A stretch of 64,000 nt of DNA. Source: Rufibacter glacialis (lineage in GTDB: Bacteria > Bacteroidota > Bacteroidia > Cytophagales > Hymenobacteraceae). The position numbers were made by a program, and so were the translations under genes. The stretch covers positions 1-64,000 of the forward strand of contig NZ_VKKZ01000020.1 of the NCBI RefSeq assembly GCF_008271745.1, in the 5' to 3' direction. Positions 1 to 8,433 of the stretch are shown piece by piece (positions within the stretch are counted from its first letter, which is position 1; every line of letters starts with the position of its first letter). The notes beneath the pieces were generated by a model, which was not told where the DNA came from, searched no databases, and saw only the letters and a program-made list of their open reading frames with translations.

Positions 1-461
1 TGCCGGTACCGGCCACTGGCGGCTGGCAGACCTACGCCACCCTGCGCGCCACGGTAACCTTGCCGGCCGGCGAGCAGACCCTGCGCCTCTTCGCCCCCAG
101 GGGCGGCTGGAACCTCAACTGGTTCGAAGCCACTACTGGTGCAATGGGAGCTACGGGCATGTCTTCCGCGCAAGTAGCTGATCCTGCCCTATTGAAGGAG
201 GATGCTTTTGCCCTTACCTGGTCGGTGTACCCTAACCCTACCACTGACAAGGTGCAAGTGCAGATTGGAAGTAAAATAGTAGGAGACCTGCAGATCATCC
301 TGATGGATGCATCAGGCCGGATCCTGAAAAATATTTCCTTGAAAAAACAGCCGGAGGAAATCACCCAAACCTTGTCTCTGGAGAACCTGACCAACGGCCT
401 TTACTTTATCCATTTAAAAGGCAAAGGGTTGAATGAGGTGAAAAAGGTGATTAAAAAATAA
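1..461 (+). CDS. C-terminal part of a secreted T9SS cargo protein (5' end outside window)
   Basis: The frame is open from the left edge, so only the last 150 or so residues are present. The first 40 residues (GGWQTY, then LRLFAPRGGWNLNWFE) resemble the end of a family 6 carbohydrate-binding module, where a conserved Trp/Phe-rich strand closes the beta-sandwich. After a linker comes a type A T9SS sorting domain with the hallmark VYPNPTTDKV, a LMDASGRIL strand and a GLYFIHLKG strand near the end. Such proteins are exported by Sec, moved across the outer membrane by the type IX system and usually anchored to the cell surface. The catalytic or adhesive part lies outside the window, so the substrate is unknown. 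Confidence is high for the sorting domain and moderate for the carbohydrate-binding module. Confidence 0.85.
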   Translation, partial: PVPATGGWQTYATLRATVTLPAGEQTLRLFAPRGGWNLNWFEATTGAMGATGMSSAQVADPALLKEDAFALTWSVYPNPTTDKVQVQIGSKIVGDLQIILMDASGRILKNISLKKQPEEITQTLSLENLTNGLYFIHLKGKGLNEVKKVIKK

Positions 462-599
462 GTTGAGGCTTGCCACTACAGGCAGTAGTGGAGGTAATGG
501 GGTAAGGTGAAGGCCGGCTTAATGTTTTGGACCTGTTTCTGAAAAATCTAGAGCTAAACGGCATTGAGCCCCCATCTTGTACCGACCATGAGTCCCATC

Positions 600-633
600 A
601 AAAAAGGCCGAAGCGAAAGCTCCGGCCTTTTTT
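600..633. terminator. Bidirectional rho-independent terminator
   Basis: The arms AAAAAAGGCCG and CGGCCTTTTTT enclose an inner AGC-gaaa-GCT stem. It lies between two convergent genes, and its A/T tracts allow termination in both directions. Confidence 0.85.
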
Positions 634-659
634 ATTTTTAGGTCATAAACGGTATCCGC

Positions 660-3600
660 TTATTTCCTGTGCATGATTCTGATGGTTTTAGTTTGGTTGT
701 TGATTCTCAGTTTGGCCAGGTAGATACCTGCTGGTAAGCTTCCGTCTAGGTTGAAGCTGTAGCTTCTGCCTGCTTCTGCTTTTCCTGCACTTACCTGCCG
801 CACCAATCTGCCTTTCATGTCATGGAGCACTAAAGAATACTCGCCCGCTTCCCCAATGGTAAAGTCAAGGGTGGCCGATTCAGTGAAGGGGTTAGGGAAG
901 GCCCGTAGTTCAATGCTAGATCTACCTGTTTTACCTGTGATAGCAATGGCAGAGGAGGAAGAGGTTGAACCAGGATCAAAGTTGGAATTGTTGAGCGGGC
1001 AACCTAGGTTGTTGGCTCTGTCCAATTCGTTTTTCAAAGCTTCCACACTTCCGTAGTAGGTTCCGCCCAAAGTGGCCGTGCCATTGTTAAAGGCGCTTGC
1101 TACTGCTTGTAGGATATCATTTCGTTCATAGGGGTAGTTGACACCGTTGTGGCAGGCATTCAAAAGCGCAGCTGTGGCATGGCGAACCAAGGCAGAATAG
1201 CCACCACCACCTTCATTCAATGCTCCATCAAGGGTAAGGCCTGAGCTTAATCCACGGGTTTGGCTTATACCAAACACTCCAAAGAAGGAAGTACCTGGTT
1301 CATACCCGCATCCCCATGACTGATGGTGGTTTTTCCAGTACCCAGGAGTGCAACCTGCCAATGGACGGCAACGGTCAAACCGAGGAGTTACTGATCCAAA
1401 ACCGGTGCAGCGTCGGTCATCGGTTACCACCACGCTGTAGGTGCCAGGTACCGTTGCATCAAAGCTTGCCACATTTCCTGGATCCATGGCCCCTGCTGGT
1501 ACTGTCCAGTCAAAAGTATATCCGCTTCCTGATCCTCCACTTGCGGTAGCAGTAATCCTAACCGTAGCTACATTTCTTACGCAGTAGGAAGGACTGGTCT
1601 CTACTCTGACTCTTGGATTTTCATACACCCTTATGGTGCATCTGGCTTCGCCTCGGCAACCGGTATCGCGGTCAGTGTAGCGGTAGATCAGTTCGTACTC
1701 ACCTGGATTTTCTGGGTTAAAGGTAGTAGCCTCCTGTCCATTCACGAAGTAAGTTCCGCCAGCAGGTTCCCCACCGGAAAGAGTAATCCTACCTGAACCC
1801 ACGCACACTCTAGGGCACTCGCGTAGAGTTACACGCGGTCTCTCATTGACAACTATCGTGCATCTTGCTTCACCACGGCAACCGGTCTCACGGTCAGTAT
1901 AGCGGTAAACAAGTTCATAGTTGCCTGGTGCTTCGGGATTAAAGGTGGTGGCCTCCTCTCCATTAACGAAATAAGTACCGCCAGCAGGCTCCCCGCCGGA
2001 GAGCGTGATTCTTCCTGAGCCTACGCATACCCTAGGGCATTCCCGTAAAGTAACGCGTGGTCTGTCCACTACCCTGATGGTGCATCTGGCTTCGCCTCGG
2101 CAACCGGTATCACGGTCAGTGTAACGATAGACCAGCTCATAATCACCTGGACTTTCGGGATTGAAGGTGGTCGCTTCTACGCCATTAACAAAGTAGGTTC
2201 CGCCGGCAGGTTCCCCACCGGAAAGAGTGATTCTTCCTGAGCCCACACAAAGCCGAGGGCACTCGCGAAGCGTAACGCGTGGTCTTTCATTGACAACTAT
2301 CGTGCAACGAGCCTCTCCACGACAGCCAGTTTCACGATCTGTGTAGCGGTAAACCAGCTCATAGTTGCCCGGTGCTTCGGGATTAAAGGTGGTGGCCTCC
2401 ACGCCGTTCACAAAGTAAGTGCCGCCCTCTGGCTGACCACCGGTAAGGGTAATCCTGCCGGAGCCCACGCACAGCCTAGGGCATTCGGGAAGGGTTACTC
2501 GGGGTCTGTCGTTGACCCTGATAATGCATCTGGCTTCGCCACGGCAGCCGGTTTCGCGGTCAGTGTAGCGGTAAACAAGTTCATAATCACCTGGTGCCTG
2601 AGGATCAAAGGTGGTGGCCTCCGCACCGTTCACGAAGTAGGTGCCGCCGCTTGGCTCCCCGCCGGAGAGCGTGAATCTACCTGAACCCACACATACCCTA
2701 GGACATTCCCGCAAAGTAACCCGTGGTCTGTCGTTCACCCTGATGGTGCATCTTGCCTCGGCTCTGCAACCGGATCTAGGGTCAGTATATTGATAAATCA
2801 CCTCGAAGTCTCCTGCGTTGACAGGGTCGAAGGTAGTTACTGCCACAAAAGTGCCCGCCTCATTTCTCATGAAATAAGTTCCGCCTTCAGGCTGACCGCC
2901 GGAGAGAGTGATCCTGCCGGAGCCCACGCACAGCCTTGGGCAATCCCGTAGGGTGACAATTGGAATTCGTGGCGGACACATGATGAAAGAGCTAGAGCCT
3001 ACTCCGTCTACAAAGCTTTCATTGATCAATGTTAAAGCTTCATGCAACTGAGAAAGGGAATAACTGGTGGGGCAACCAGCAAGTGCTTTGTTTGCCTCAG
3101 CTAAAACAAAGGCAACGGTTTTGCCTTGAAACGCACCGGTGGTAATCACCATGTCCTGCAAGGCAACATCGGAAGCCCCGAAATTCTCATCGTTGTTATC
3201 AAACCCCACGGAAAGGGTAAGCGCCACCACCTGTCCTGCAAATACGTTATTGTAATCAGGACCGGAAATTCCAGGGTTTATATAGCTTGTTTCTAAGGCT
3301 CTAGGTCTGCTACCAGAGGGTAGGAATTCTGTTACCGCTTCTGGGGAAGAAAGAAGGAGGGTTCTCCCTGTTCTGCAATCGTCTGAAGGGTTAATATCGC
3401 CCACTCGTACCCCGGAAGGAAATGCAGATCCAAAGTTTGCATATAGGTAAGAAGCAGGGTTATTTCCTCTGGGGGGAGCACCCCACCCGCCCTGGGTCTG
3501 GGTGCGGTTGACACAAGGTGTTGGGGGGCAAGGAGACGGAGGCGTATAGGTACCTCCACTGTAAACGGTGACTTTGTCTGAGTCAGAAGCAGGAATGGAT

Positions 3601-3725
3601 TCCCCATTAGCGTAGCTGCTAAAGAAACCAAAGGCCAGGAAGAAAGCCAGGTATCGTAAGAATCCCAGGGAATAATTAGGCAAGATAGTCCTGGCCTGAC
3701 AATGATAGTTGTAAGGATTAACCAT
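660..3725 (-). CDS. Large T9SS-secreted protein with six tandem 74-residue repeats
   Basis: 1021 residues, probably a surface or extracellular adhesin/structural protein. Visible in order: a hydrophobic signal segment (about 19-41); a unique region (42-250); six tandem repeats (255-705), each of the form CPR(L/V)CVGSGRITLSGG, then GGTYFVNG, then YELVYRYTDR, then GCRGEARCTI; a PKD-like segment (706-784); a block starting GCTPGYWKNH (791-911), a motif I know from other secreted bacterial proteins of unknown role; and a type A sorting domain (about 935-1021, AFPNPFTES). Each repeat holds four cysteines, which suggests disulphide-stabilised Ig-like modules. No enzymatic motif is visible. No strong Shine-Dalgarno precedes the ATG, as is usual in this phylum. 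The gene stands alone, convergent with the preceding T9SS gene. Confidence 0.9.
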   Translation of the reverse strand: MVNPYNYHCQARTILPNYSLGFLRYLAFFLAFGFFSSYANGESIPASDSDKVTVYSGGTYTPPSPCPPTPCVNRTQTQGGWGAPPRGNNPASYLYANFGSAFPSGVRVGDINPSDDCRTGRTLLLSSPEAVTEFLPSGSRPRALETSYINPGISGPDYNNVFAGQVVALTLSVGFDNNDENFGASDVALQDMVITTGAFQGKTVAFVLAEANKALAGCPTSYSLSQLHEALTLINESFVDGVGSSSFIMCPPRIPIVTLRDCPRLCVGSGRITLSGGQPEGGTYFMRNEAGTFVAVTTFDPVNAGDFEVIYQYTDPRSGCRAEARCTIRVNDRPRVTLRECPRVCVGSGRFTLSGGEPSGGTYFVNGAEATTFDPQAPGDYELVYRYTDRETGCRGEARCIIRVNDRPRVTLPECPRLCVGSGRITLTGGQPEGGTYFVNGVEATTFNPEAPGNYELVYRYTDRETGCRGEARCTIVVNERPRVTLRECPRLCVGSGRITLSGGEPAGGTYFVNGVEATTFNPESPGDYELVYRYTDRDTGCRGEARCTIRVVDRPRVTLRECPRVCVGSGRITLSGGEPAGGTYFVNGEEATTFNPEAPGNYELVYRYTDRETGCRGEARCTIVVNERPRVTLRECPRVCVGSGRITLSGGEPAGGTYFVNGQEATTFNPENPGEYELIYRYTDRDTGCRGEARCTIRVYENPRVRVETSPSYCVRNVATVRITATASGGSGSGYTFDWTVPAGAMDPGNVASFDATVPGTYSVVVTDDRRCTGFGSVTPRFDRCRPLAGCTPGYWKNHHQSWGCGYEPGTSFFGVFGISQTRGLSSGLTLDGALNEGGGGYSALVRHATAALLNACHNGVNYPYERNDILQAVASAFNNGTATLGGTYYGSVEALKNELDRANNLGCPLNNSNFDPGSTSSSSAIAITGKTGRSSIELRAFPNPFTESATLDFTIGEAGEYSLVLHDMKGRLVRQVSAGKAEAGRSYSFNLDGSLPAGIYLAKLRINNQTKTIRIMHRK
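1611..2963 (-). repeat. Six tandem in-gene repeats of about 222 bp
   Basis: These encode residues 255-705 of the T9SS protein. Copies 2-6 are exactly 74 codons. Copy 1 (82 codons) carries a short insertion after GGTYF. Protein identity between copies is very high while synonymous positions vary, so the copies are not all freshly duplicated. Arrays like this commonly vary in copy number between strains. Confidence 0.9.
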
Positions 3726-4776
3726 GATTTTTTGATTTAATGGAAGAGTAGATTTTGTAATTCAGATACTACCTCACAAAGTGATCCCAGTCCATAAATG
3801 GATATTACCCTTCATGGAAGGTTGGTGAAACATTTTACACTTCATTGATTTGAAGCATAAAATCAACGATTGGTTGGAAGTGTTTTTCTTATTTGGTTTT
3901 GATTAAAAAGAGGAAAAACTGTTTTAGTGGTCAGACAACTTAGATTGTGTAACAGCTAAATCTCGTTTTTTCAATCAGTCTGGAGTAAAGACTGTAGCTT
4001 GGGGAGCCTTGATGCAAGGGGGGAGGTGTGATCCATACACTCTACCACTAAGGAAATGGGTAGAGAAAGAAGGTTGACCTTAAGCCAAAAATAGGGCTGT
4101 TGCTATATAAATCACGCGTTAAGGTTTTTGTTTCCGAAACCGTAACTAAAAGTACTTTTTATTATGTAAAATACAAAATAAAACCGTGAAAAATTGTTAA
4201 AATTCTAATATAGCAATTAGAGACATCATTCTTGAAGGCTGTAATATTTACTGAAGTATTCTAATACATAGAATGACTGGGATTTGATAGAAATAATTTA
4301 AAAATCAAAAAATTTGTGATTAAAAGTATTATTTATGGCTCGCATGAGGATCTTCCCTTATAAATAATTCAAAAAATTGTTAAAAGTTATCATACCAGAC
4401 GGTTGTAAGAAAGTTAGTTCTTATAACCGTGACTCCTTCCTTTAAGCCCTTTAACTTCTTACTATCTTAAAATTTAAAACCCATCGCAGCTGCTCATTTG
4501 GGTTATCGGTTTATACTGAATGCAGGATAAAGTTGTAAATCAAAGGGTTATATAGTGGGAGAAAATGCGAAAACTTACCCTTTATTGGTGTAAAGAGCGC
4601 AATGGTGCGTTTTCCAACTCAGCGGCTTTATGGAGTGGTTTTCCTCCTTTATGGATTGTTTTTCCTTTAAATAAAGGAGTAGAGGGGCAGAGGGAGATAA
4701 CAAAATAAAGCTGCCACACCTTTGCGGCTTGTTCATGGATGGGAAACACTAGCTTAGGACTTGCGTTTGAAAAAGC
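3726..4776. other. AT-rich gene-free stretch (about 1 kb)
   Basis: No convincing coding region on either strand. It holds a 13-bp inverted repeat (4399-4430, arms starting ACGGTT and ending AACCGT, loop AGTTAG) and two copies of AAAAATTGTTAAAA (about 4189 and 4375). It must contain the leftward promoter of the repeat protein and the rightward promoter of the Gre-factor gene, but I could not identify either with confidence. Confidence 0.5.
4399..4430. repeat. 13-bp inverted repeat with AGTTAG loop
   Basis: The arms pair over 13 bp with a single G.T wobble. There is no T-tract directly after, so it is not an obvious terminator. It could be an operator or an RNA hairpin. The role is unknown. 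Confidence 0.5.
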
Positions 4777-5295
4777 ATGAGTAGAGCTTTTGTAAAAGAA
4801 GACGATTCGGGAGAGGCACCTCTCATTCCACCCAGGCCGGCCTTACCCCCAGGAACGGCCAATTATGTGACGCCGCATGGCTTGGAGCAACTGCGGAATG
4901 AACTGCGTGACCTAGAGGAAGCCCGAAGCCAGGCCGAGTCGGACAGATCTGACGAGGCCAACCGAACCCGGCAATTAACCATCCTTAAAGGCCAGATCCA
5001 GGCCCTTACCCAAAGAATTTCCACTGCCAAAGTAATAGAAGCCGCCCACCAGGCGCCTGATCAGGTCCGCTTTGGAACTACTGTCACCATGAAGACCCGC
5101 AAGGGCGGCCAGATAGGCCAGGAGCGTACCTTTACCATTGTAGGCGTAGATGAAGCCTCTATCACAGAAAAGAAAATTGCTTTTGTAGCCCCCTTGGCCA
5201 AGGCCATAATGGGAGGCAGGTTAGGCGAAATCGTAAAAGTGCAGCTTGGGAAAAATGAGGAGGAAGTAGAAATCACCTCCATTTCTTACAGTTAA
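4777..5295 (+). CDS. GreA/GreB-family transcription elongation factor
   Basis: 172 residues. Gre factors enter the secondary channel of backtracked RNA polymerase and stimulate cleavage of the 3' end of the transcript. The N-terminal half after residue 30 (YVTPHGLEQLRNELRDLEE and on) is the typical antiparallel coiled coil, with acidic residues at the expected tip region. The C-terminal half (about 95-170) is the FKBP-like domain, with TIVGVDEAS and PLAKAIMGG close to the family pattern VG..EAD and SPlgrALlG. The N-terminal MSRAFVKEDD plus proline-rich stretch is typical of the GreB-like branch. A monocistronic gene after an AT-rich gap. GreA versus GreB cannot be settled by eye. Confidence 0.85.
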   Translation: MSRAFVKEDDSGEAPLIPPRPALPPGTANYVTPHGLEQLRNELRDLEEARSQAESDRSDEANRTRQLTILKGQIQALTQRISTAKVIEAAHQAPDQVRFGTTVTMKTRKGGQIGQERTFTIVGVDEASITEKKIAFVAPLAKAIMGGRLGEIVKVQLGKNEEEVEITSISYS

Positions 5296-5750
5296 AAGCC
5301 CGGCTAAAGTTTCCTATTTTGGCCCCCTTTTTTGAAAATTACCCTTCAAACGGAGGTCCTGCCATAAGCCATTCTCCCAGGCTATCCTTTCGCCCTGTAT
5401 TTTTAGGCAGCGGTATTTTTACCCTCCTCCTTTTAAAGAGGCTTTCTGCCAGGAAGAAGCTAGATAATTACTGTAACCAAGTTTGGTAACCACTTCAACC
5501 TAAACTGGTAAACATGGGTTTGGTAAGGTATTAATTGAATCTGGAAAGGCGGAAGAAGCAGCTATTGGGCGGGTAGTGGAAGGTGTTGCTTTACTAGGTT
5601 TGACGGCCTTTTTCCTTAGCAGGTTTTCAGCTTAAAAAAGGAAAAGAAGGCTTACATCAGGGGACAGTAGAAAGAGAAATTTTTTCCCTTCTGAAAGGGT
5701 AGGAAACCCCTTTTAATGAGAGGGAGTAAGTTACGGCAGGGGAAGGGGCA
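5296..5750. other. Gene-free intergenic stretch
   Basis: Between the Gre-factor gene and the leftward tRNA terminator. I see no ORF with family character and no clear RNA structure. A weak imperfect palindrome around AACCAAGTTTGGT (about 5477-5489) is the only structure noted. Confidence 0.4.
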
Positions 5751-5791
5751 GAAAAGAAAAAAGGCCCAACACAGAATGTATTGAGCCTTTT
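5751..5791 (-). terminator. Terminator of the tRNA-Met gene
   Basis: Read leftward, AAAAGGC ... GCCTTTT forms the stem with an inner CAA/TTG pairing, followed by a T-rich tract. It sits immediately downstream of the tRNA. Confidence 0.75.
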
Positions 5792-5792
5792 G

Positions 5793-5866
5793 TAGCGGGG
5801 AGCAGAATCGAACTGCCGACCTCAGGGTTATGAATCCTGCGCTCTAACCATCTGAGCTACCCCGCC
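5793..5866 (-). tRNA. tRNA-Met (anticodon CAT)
   Basis: The leftward strand folds as a 74-nt cloverleaf. The acceptor stem starts GGCGGGG and ends CCCCGCT plus discriminator A. The D arm is GCTCAGATGGTTAGAGC, the anticodon loop TTCATAA reads CAT, and the T arm carries TTCGATT. CCA is not encoded, as usual in Bacteroidota. The loop and body suit elongator tRNA-Met. A CAT-decoding tRNA-Ile2 with lysidine cannot be fully excluded by eye. The first acceptor pair is G-U. Confidence 0.93.
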
Positions 5867-5877
5867 GAATTGTGGTG

Positions 5878-5910
5878 CAAATGTAGGGGAAAGATTTAAA
5901 ACCACACAAG
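5878..5910 (-). promoter_or_regulatory. Promoter of tRNA-Met
   Basis: Read leftward, TACATTTG (5885-5878) matches the -7 element TAnnTTTG. CTTG at 5910-5907 is a near match to the -33 TTTG. The predicted start falls a few bases before the tRNA 5' end. Confidence 0.6.
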
Positions 5911-5999
5911 TTTTTTTGTATAAAATTTTTTCCCTTAATTGAGTTGCATATTCCCCCACGACCCTGTACTACACCCTGTCCTTTTTAGCCTTGTTGTCT

Positions 6000-6395
6000 A
6001 TGAGCAAAATTAAGTTTGTGAGAGAGTATCCTCTTAATGCATCGCCCAAGATGCTTTATCCTTACCTGAGCACTGCCTCTGGGCTCTCTCAGTGGTTGTG
6101 TGATGCGGCCAAGCAGATAGGAGAACGGAGGTATCACCTTATCTGGGACAACCAAGAACACATTGCTGAAATGACGAGCCACCGGATGAACAAATCGGTG
6201 CGGTTCACCTTCCCCAACTCCAACAAAGGAGAGGCCCATGACTACAGCTACATTGATTTTTCCATTGAATCAGGGGAGCTTACCCAAGAGCAATTCCTGC
6301 GCGTGGTAGACTATACAGACGTGGGAGACGTTGAGCAGTTAACCGAACTGTGGGACAACCAGGTGTTAACCTTACGGGAGTTGATCGGAGGATAG
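6000..6395 (+). CDS. START-like domain protein
   Basis: 131 residues from the ATG at 6000; the frame extends upstream only through TTG codons. The pattern KFVREYPLNASPKMLYPYLSTASGLSQWLCD is the beginning of a helix-grip (START/SRPBCC, AHSA1-related) fold: a first beta strand, then a helix that puts a tryptophan at the pocket. The rest alternates strands (YHLIWD, SVRFTF, YSYIDFSI) and ends in a long C-terminal helix (TELWDNQVLTLRELIGG) that would lie over the ligand cavity. Members of this subfamily are widespread in Bacteroidota and uncharacterised; the ligand is unknown. It lies about 100 nt upstream of the LptF/G permease and may be co-transcribed with it. Confidence 0.75.
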   Translation: MSKIKFVREYPLNASPKMLYPYLSTASGLSQWLCDAAKQIGERRYHLIWDNQEHIAEMTSHRMNKSVRFTFPNSNKGEAHDYSYIDFSIESGELTQEQFLRVVDYTDVGDVEQLTELWDNQVLTLRELIGG

Positions 6396-6491
6396 CCCTG
6401 CTTTCGGCCGCTTTTCGTAAATTGGGCCACTTTTCCCCTGGAAGATGGTCACGTACGCTTGACCCGGCACGGAGGGAAGCGGTTTAACTGC

Positions 6492-7904
6492 ATGAAAAAA
6501 TTAGATAAACTTATCCTTAAGTCCTTCCTGGGGCCTTTTGTTCTCACCTTTGCCGTAGTGGAGTTCATTCTGCTCCTGCAGGTCATCCTGAAATACCTGG
6601 ATGATCTGATTGGGAAGGATCTGGGCGTGGCCGTGATCTCAGAGTTGTTGTTTTACTTCAGCCTGAACCTGGCACCCATGGCTTTTCCGCTGGCTATCCT
6701 TCTTTCGGCGCTCATGACCTTCGGGAACCTAGGGGAGCACCATGAGCTCACGGCCATCAAAACCTCCGGTATTTCTTTGGTTAGGGCGCTGCGGCCGGTC
6801 TTCTTCTTCGCCGTTATCCTGACGGTGGCCGCCTTCTTCTTCCATAACACCATTGTGCCCAAAGCTAACCTTAAGGCGTACAGCCTCATGTGGGACATAA
6901 GGCAGAAGAAACCGTCGTTGGACCTGAAGGAAGGGTCTTTCTACAATGGCCTACCTAACCGCAGCATCAGGGTGGGCAAGAAGTTTGAAGACGGACAAAC
7001 GCTCAAAGACATCATGATCTATGACCACTCCAACGGGCAGGGGAATGCGGTGATCATGCTCGCCGATTCAGGCAAGATGTACACCCAGTTCAACGACCAG
7101 TACCTGGTATTGGAGATGTTCAACGGCAAGACCTTCGCCGAGGAGCGCCCCAGCAGCGCCAACGGTTTTGGGCAGAACACCGGGTACCTGCGGCAGGCTT
7201 TTACCAAGAACAAGATCGTGGTGAACCTTTCCTCGTTCCAGATGACGCGCAGTAACTCGCAATGGTTCGCAGATAACAAGATGATGAAGAACATTGACCA
7301 GCTGAACCAGGTCACGGACTCGCTCCAGAAACAGATCAACAAAGAAACCACTTTGCTGGAGCCTAATGTAAGGCCGTTCTTTTCCCATTTTTCCACTCTT
7401 AAGACGGCAGATTCCCTCAAGATAAAGCCTGTGCCCTTGAAGAAACTGCCAGCGGTGACATTGCAAGACGTGCAGACCGCCGCCAACGCGGCCCGTAACG
7501 TGAAGAGCTTTACCAGTTCCTATGCCTCCCGGCTGACCACCATCCAGCGGGAGCGGAACAACTATGAGATTGAGATCCACCGTAAATTCACCCAGGCCTT
7601 CGCCTGTTTCATCATGTTCCTGATTGGGGCACCGCTGGGGGCCATCATCCGGAAGGGGGGCTTGGGCATGCCGGTGATCATCTCCATCGCCTTCTTCATT
7701 GTGTACTACGTGTTGAGCATCTTGGGCGAGAAATGGGGCAGGGAAGGAGTGGCACCCGTGGCCCTGGGCATGTGGGGCGCCAATATGATCCTGCTGCCGG
7801 TGGGGCTATTCTTCCTGTACCAGGCCCGTAACGACTCCAACCTGTTGGAATTTGACTTCTGGCGGAAAATTACCGCCCGGCTGCGGCGCCAGAAAGCGCT
7901 CTAG
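6492..7904 (+). CDS. LptF/LptG-family permease (YjgP/YjgQ)
   Basis: 470 residues from the ATG at 6492 (MKKLDKLILKSFLGPF), preferred over an upstream TTG at 6459. The family forms the membrane part of the LptB2FG ABC transporter, which pulls lipopolysaccharide from the inner membrane towards the LptA/C bridge. Three hydrophobic helices precede a large periplasmic beta-jellyroll region (about 130-370), and three more helices follow (about 375-460), the expected LptF/G topology. Bacteroidota often carry separately located copies, so LptF versus LptG cannot be told here. The periplasmic part includes a charged helical stretch (SLQKQINKETTLLEP) longer than in the E. coli proteins. It precedes rpsO, which has its own promoter. 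Confidence 0.85.
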   Translation: MKKLDKLILKSFLGPFVLTFAVVEFILLLQVILKYLDDLIGKDLGVAVISELLFYFSLNLAPMAFPLAILLSALMTFGNLGEHHELTAIKTSGISLVRALRPVFFFAVILTVAAFFFHNTIVPKANLKAYSLMWDIRQKKPSLDLKEGSFYNGLPNRSIRVGKKFEDGQTLKDIMIYDHSNGQGNAVIMLADSGKMYTQFNDQYLVLEMFNGKTFAEERPSSANGFGQNTGYLRQAFTKNKIVVNLSSFQMTRSNSQWFADNKMMKNIDQLNQVTDSLQKQINKETTLLEPNVRPFFSHFSTLKTADSLKIKPVPLKKLPAVTLQDVQTAANAARNVKSFTSSYASRLTTIQRERNNYEIEIHRKFTQAFACFIMFLIGAPLGAIIRKGGLGMPVIISIAFFIVYYVLSILGEKWGREGVAPVALGMWGANMILLPVGLFFLYQARNDSNLLEFDFWRKITARLRRQKAL

Positions 7905-7936
7905 CAGAAATATCAGTTCTATATTTGAATGAAATA

Positions 7937-7967
7937 TTTGAATATTAGGCTTTGTTTGCTAACTTTG
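7937..7967 (+). promoter_or_regulatory. Sigma-ABfr-type promoter of rpsO
   Basis: TTTG (7937-7940), a 19-nt spacer and TAACTTTG (7960-7967) match the Bacteroidota -33/-7 consensus exactly. The predicted start is about 40 nt before the rpsO ATG. Confidence 0.85.
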
Positions 7968-8016
7968 CGCCTTATATTCAGAACTGCGATACATAAGACA
8001 AGTACAGTTACACGCA

Positions 8017-8292
8017 ATGAAATTAACTACCGAAGCGAAAAAAGAAATCTTCCAAACCAGCGGTTTTTCTAAGTCAGCCACCGACACCGGTTCTGCTGAA
8101 TCACAGATCGCCTTGTTCACTGCCCGGATCAACCACCTGACAGAACATCTGAAATCAAATAAAAAAGACTTCTCAACTCGTTTGGGTCTTTTGAAACTGG
8201 TAGGTAAGAGAAGAAGACTCCTGAATTACCTGACTAAAACCGACATTACGCGCTACCGTGCTATTATCGCTGAGTTAGGCATTCGTAAATAA
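8017..8292 (+). CDS. rpsO: 30S ribosomal protein S15
   Basis: 91 residues, close to the 89 of E. coli. S15 binds 16S rRNA early in assembly of the 30S platform and bridges to the 50S subunit. The signature [20 protein letters not shown] and [10 protein letters not shown] is clear; the family pattern is LT.Hlk.h.kD...rrgLl.lv..Rr.LL.YL. It lies directly upstream of pnp, a gene order conserved in many bacteria, but here a terminator separates the two genes, so pnp is probably reached by partial read-through or has its own start. Confidence 0.97.
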   Translation: MKLTTEAKKEIFQTSGFSKSATDTGSAESQIALFTARINHLTEHLKSNKKDFSTRLGLLKLVGKRRRLLNYLTKTDITRYRAIIAELGIRK

Positions 8293-8302
8293 CATTTGTA
8301 AG

Positions 8303-8342
8303 AGATTAGGGAATTCACACACGGGATTCCCTAATCTTTTTT
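8303..8342 (+). terminator. Terminator after rpsO
   Basis: AGATTAGGGAAT pairs with ATTCCCTAATCT (12 bp, 11-nt loop), followed by a run of T. It separates rpsO from pnp. Confidence 0.85.
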
Positions 8343-8433
8343 ATTGCCTCCGCTTTCCCCTTCTTGCTTTCAGCGCCCTGGGCTCTCTGCCTTTGGGTGC
8401 CTTTTACTTTGATTGCATCTTATATCAAGACCG

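Noticed and set aside
1611-2963. Regularly spaced repeats that could suggest a CRISPR array
   Set aside because: The period is 222 bp, in frame throughout, and encodes conserved protein repeats; there are no spacers and no cas genes.
4034-4060. tRNA-like D-arm string (TTAGTGGTAGAGT on the minus strand)
   Set aside because: The following bases form no anticodon stem, and there is no T arm or acceptor pairing, so it is a chance or long-decayed fragment at best.
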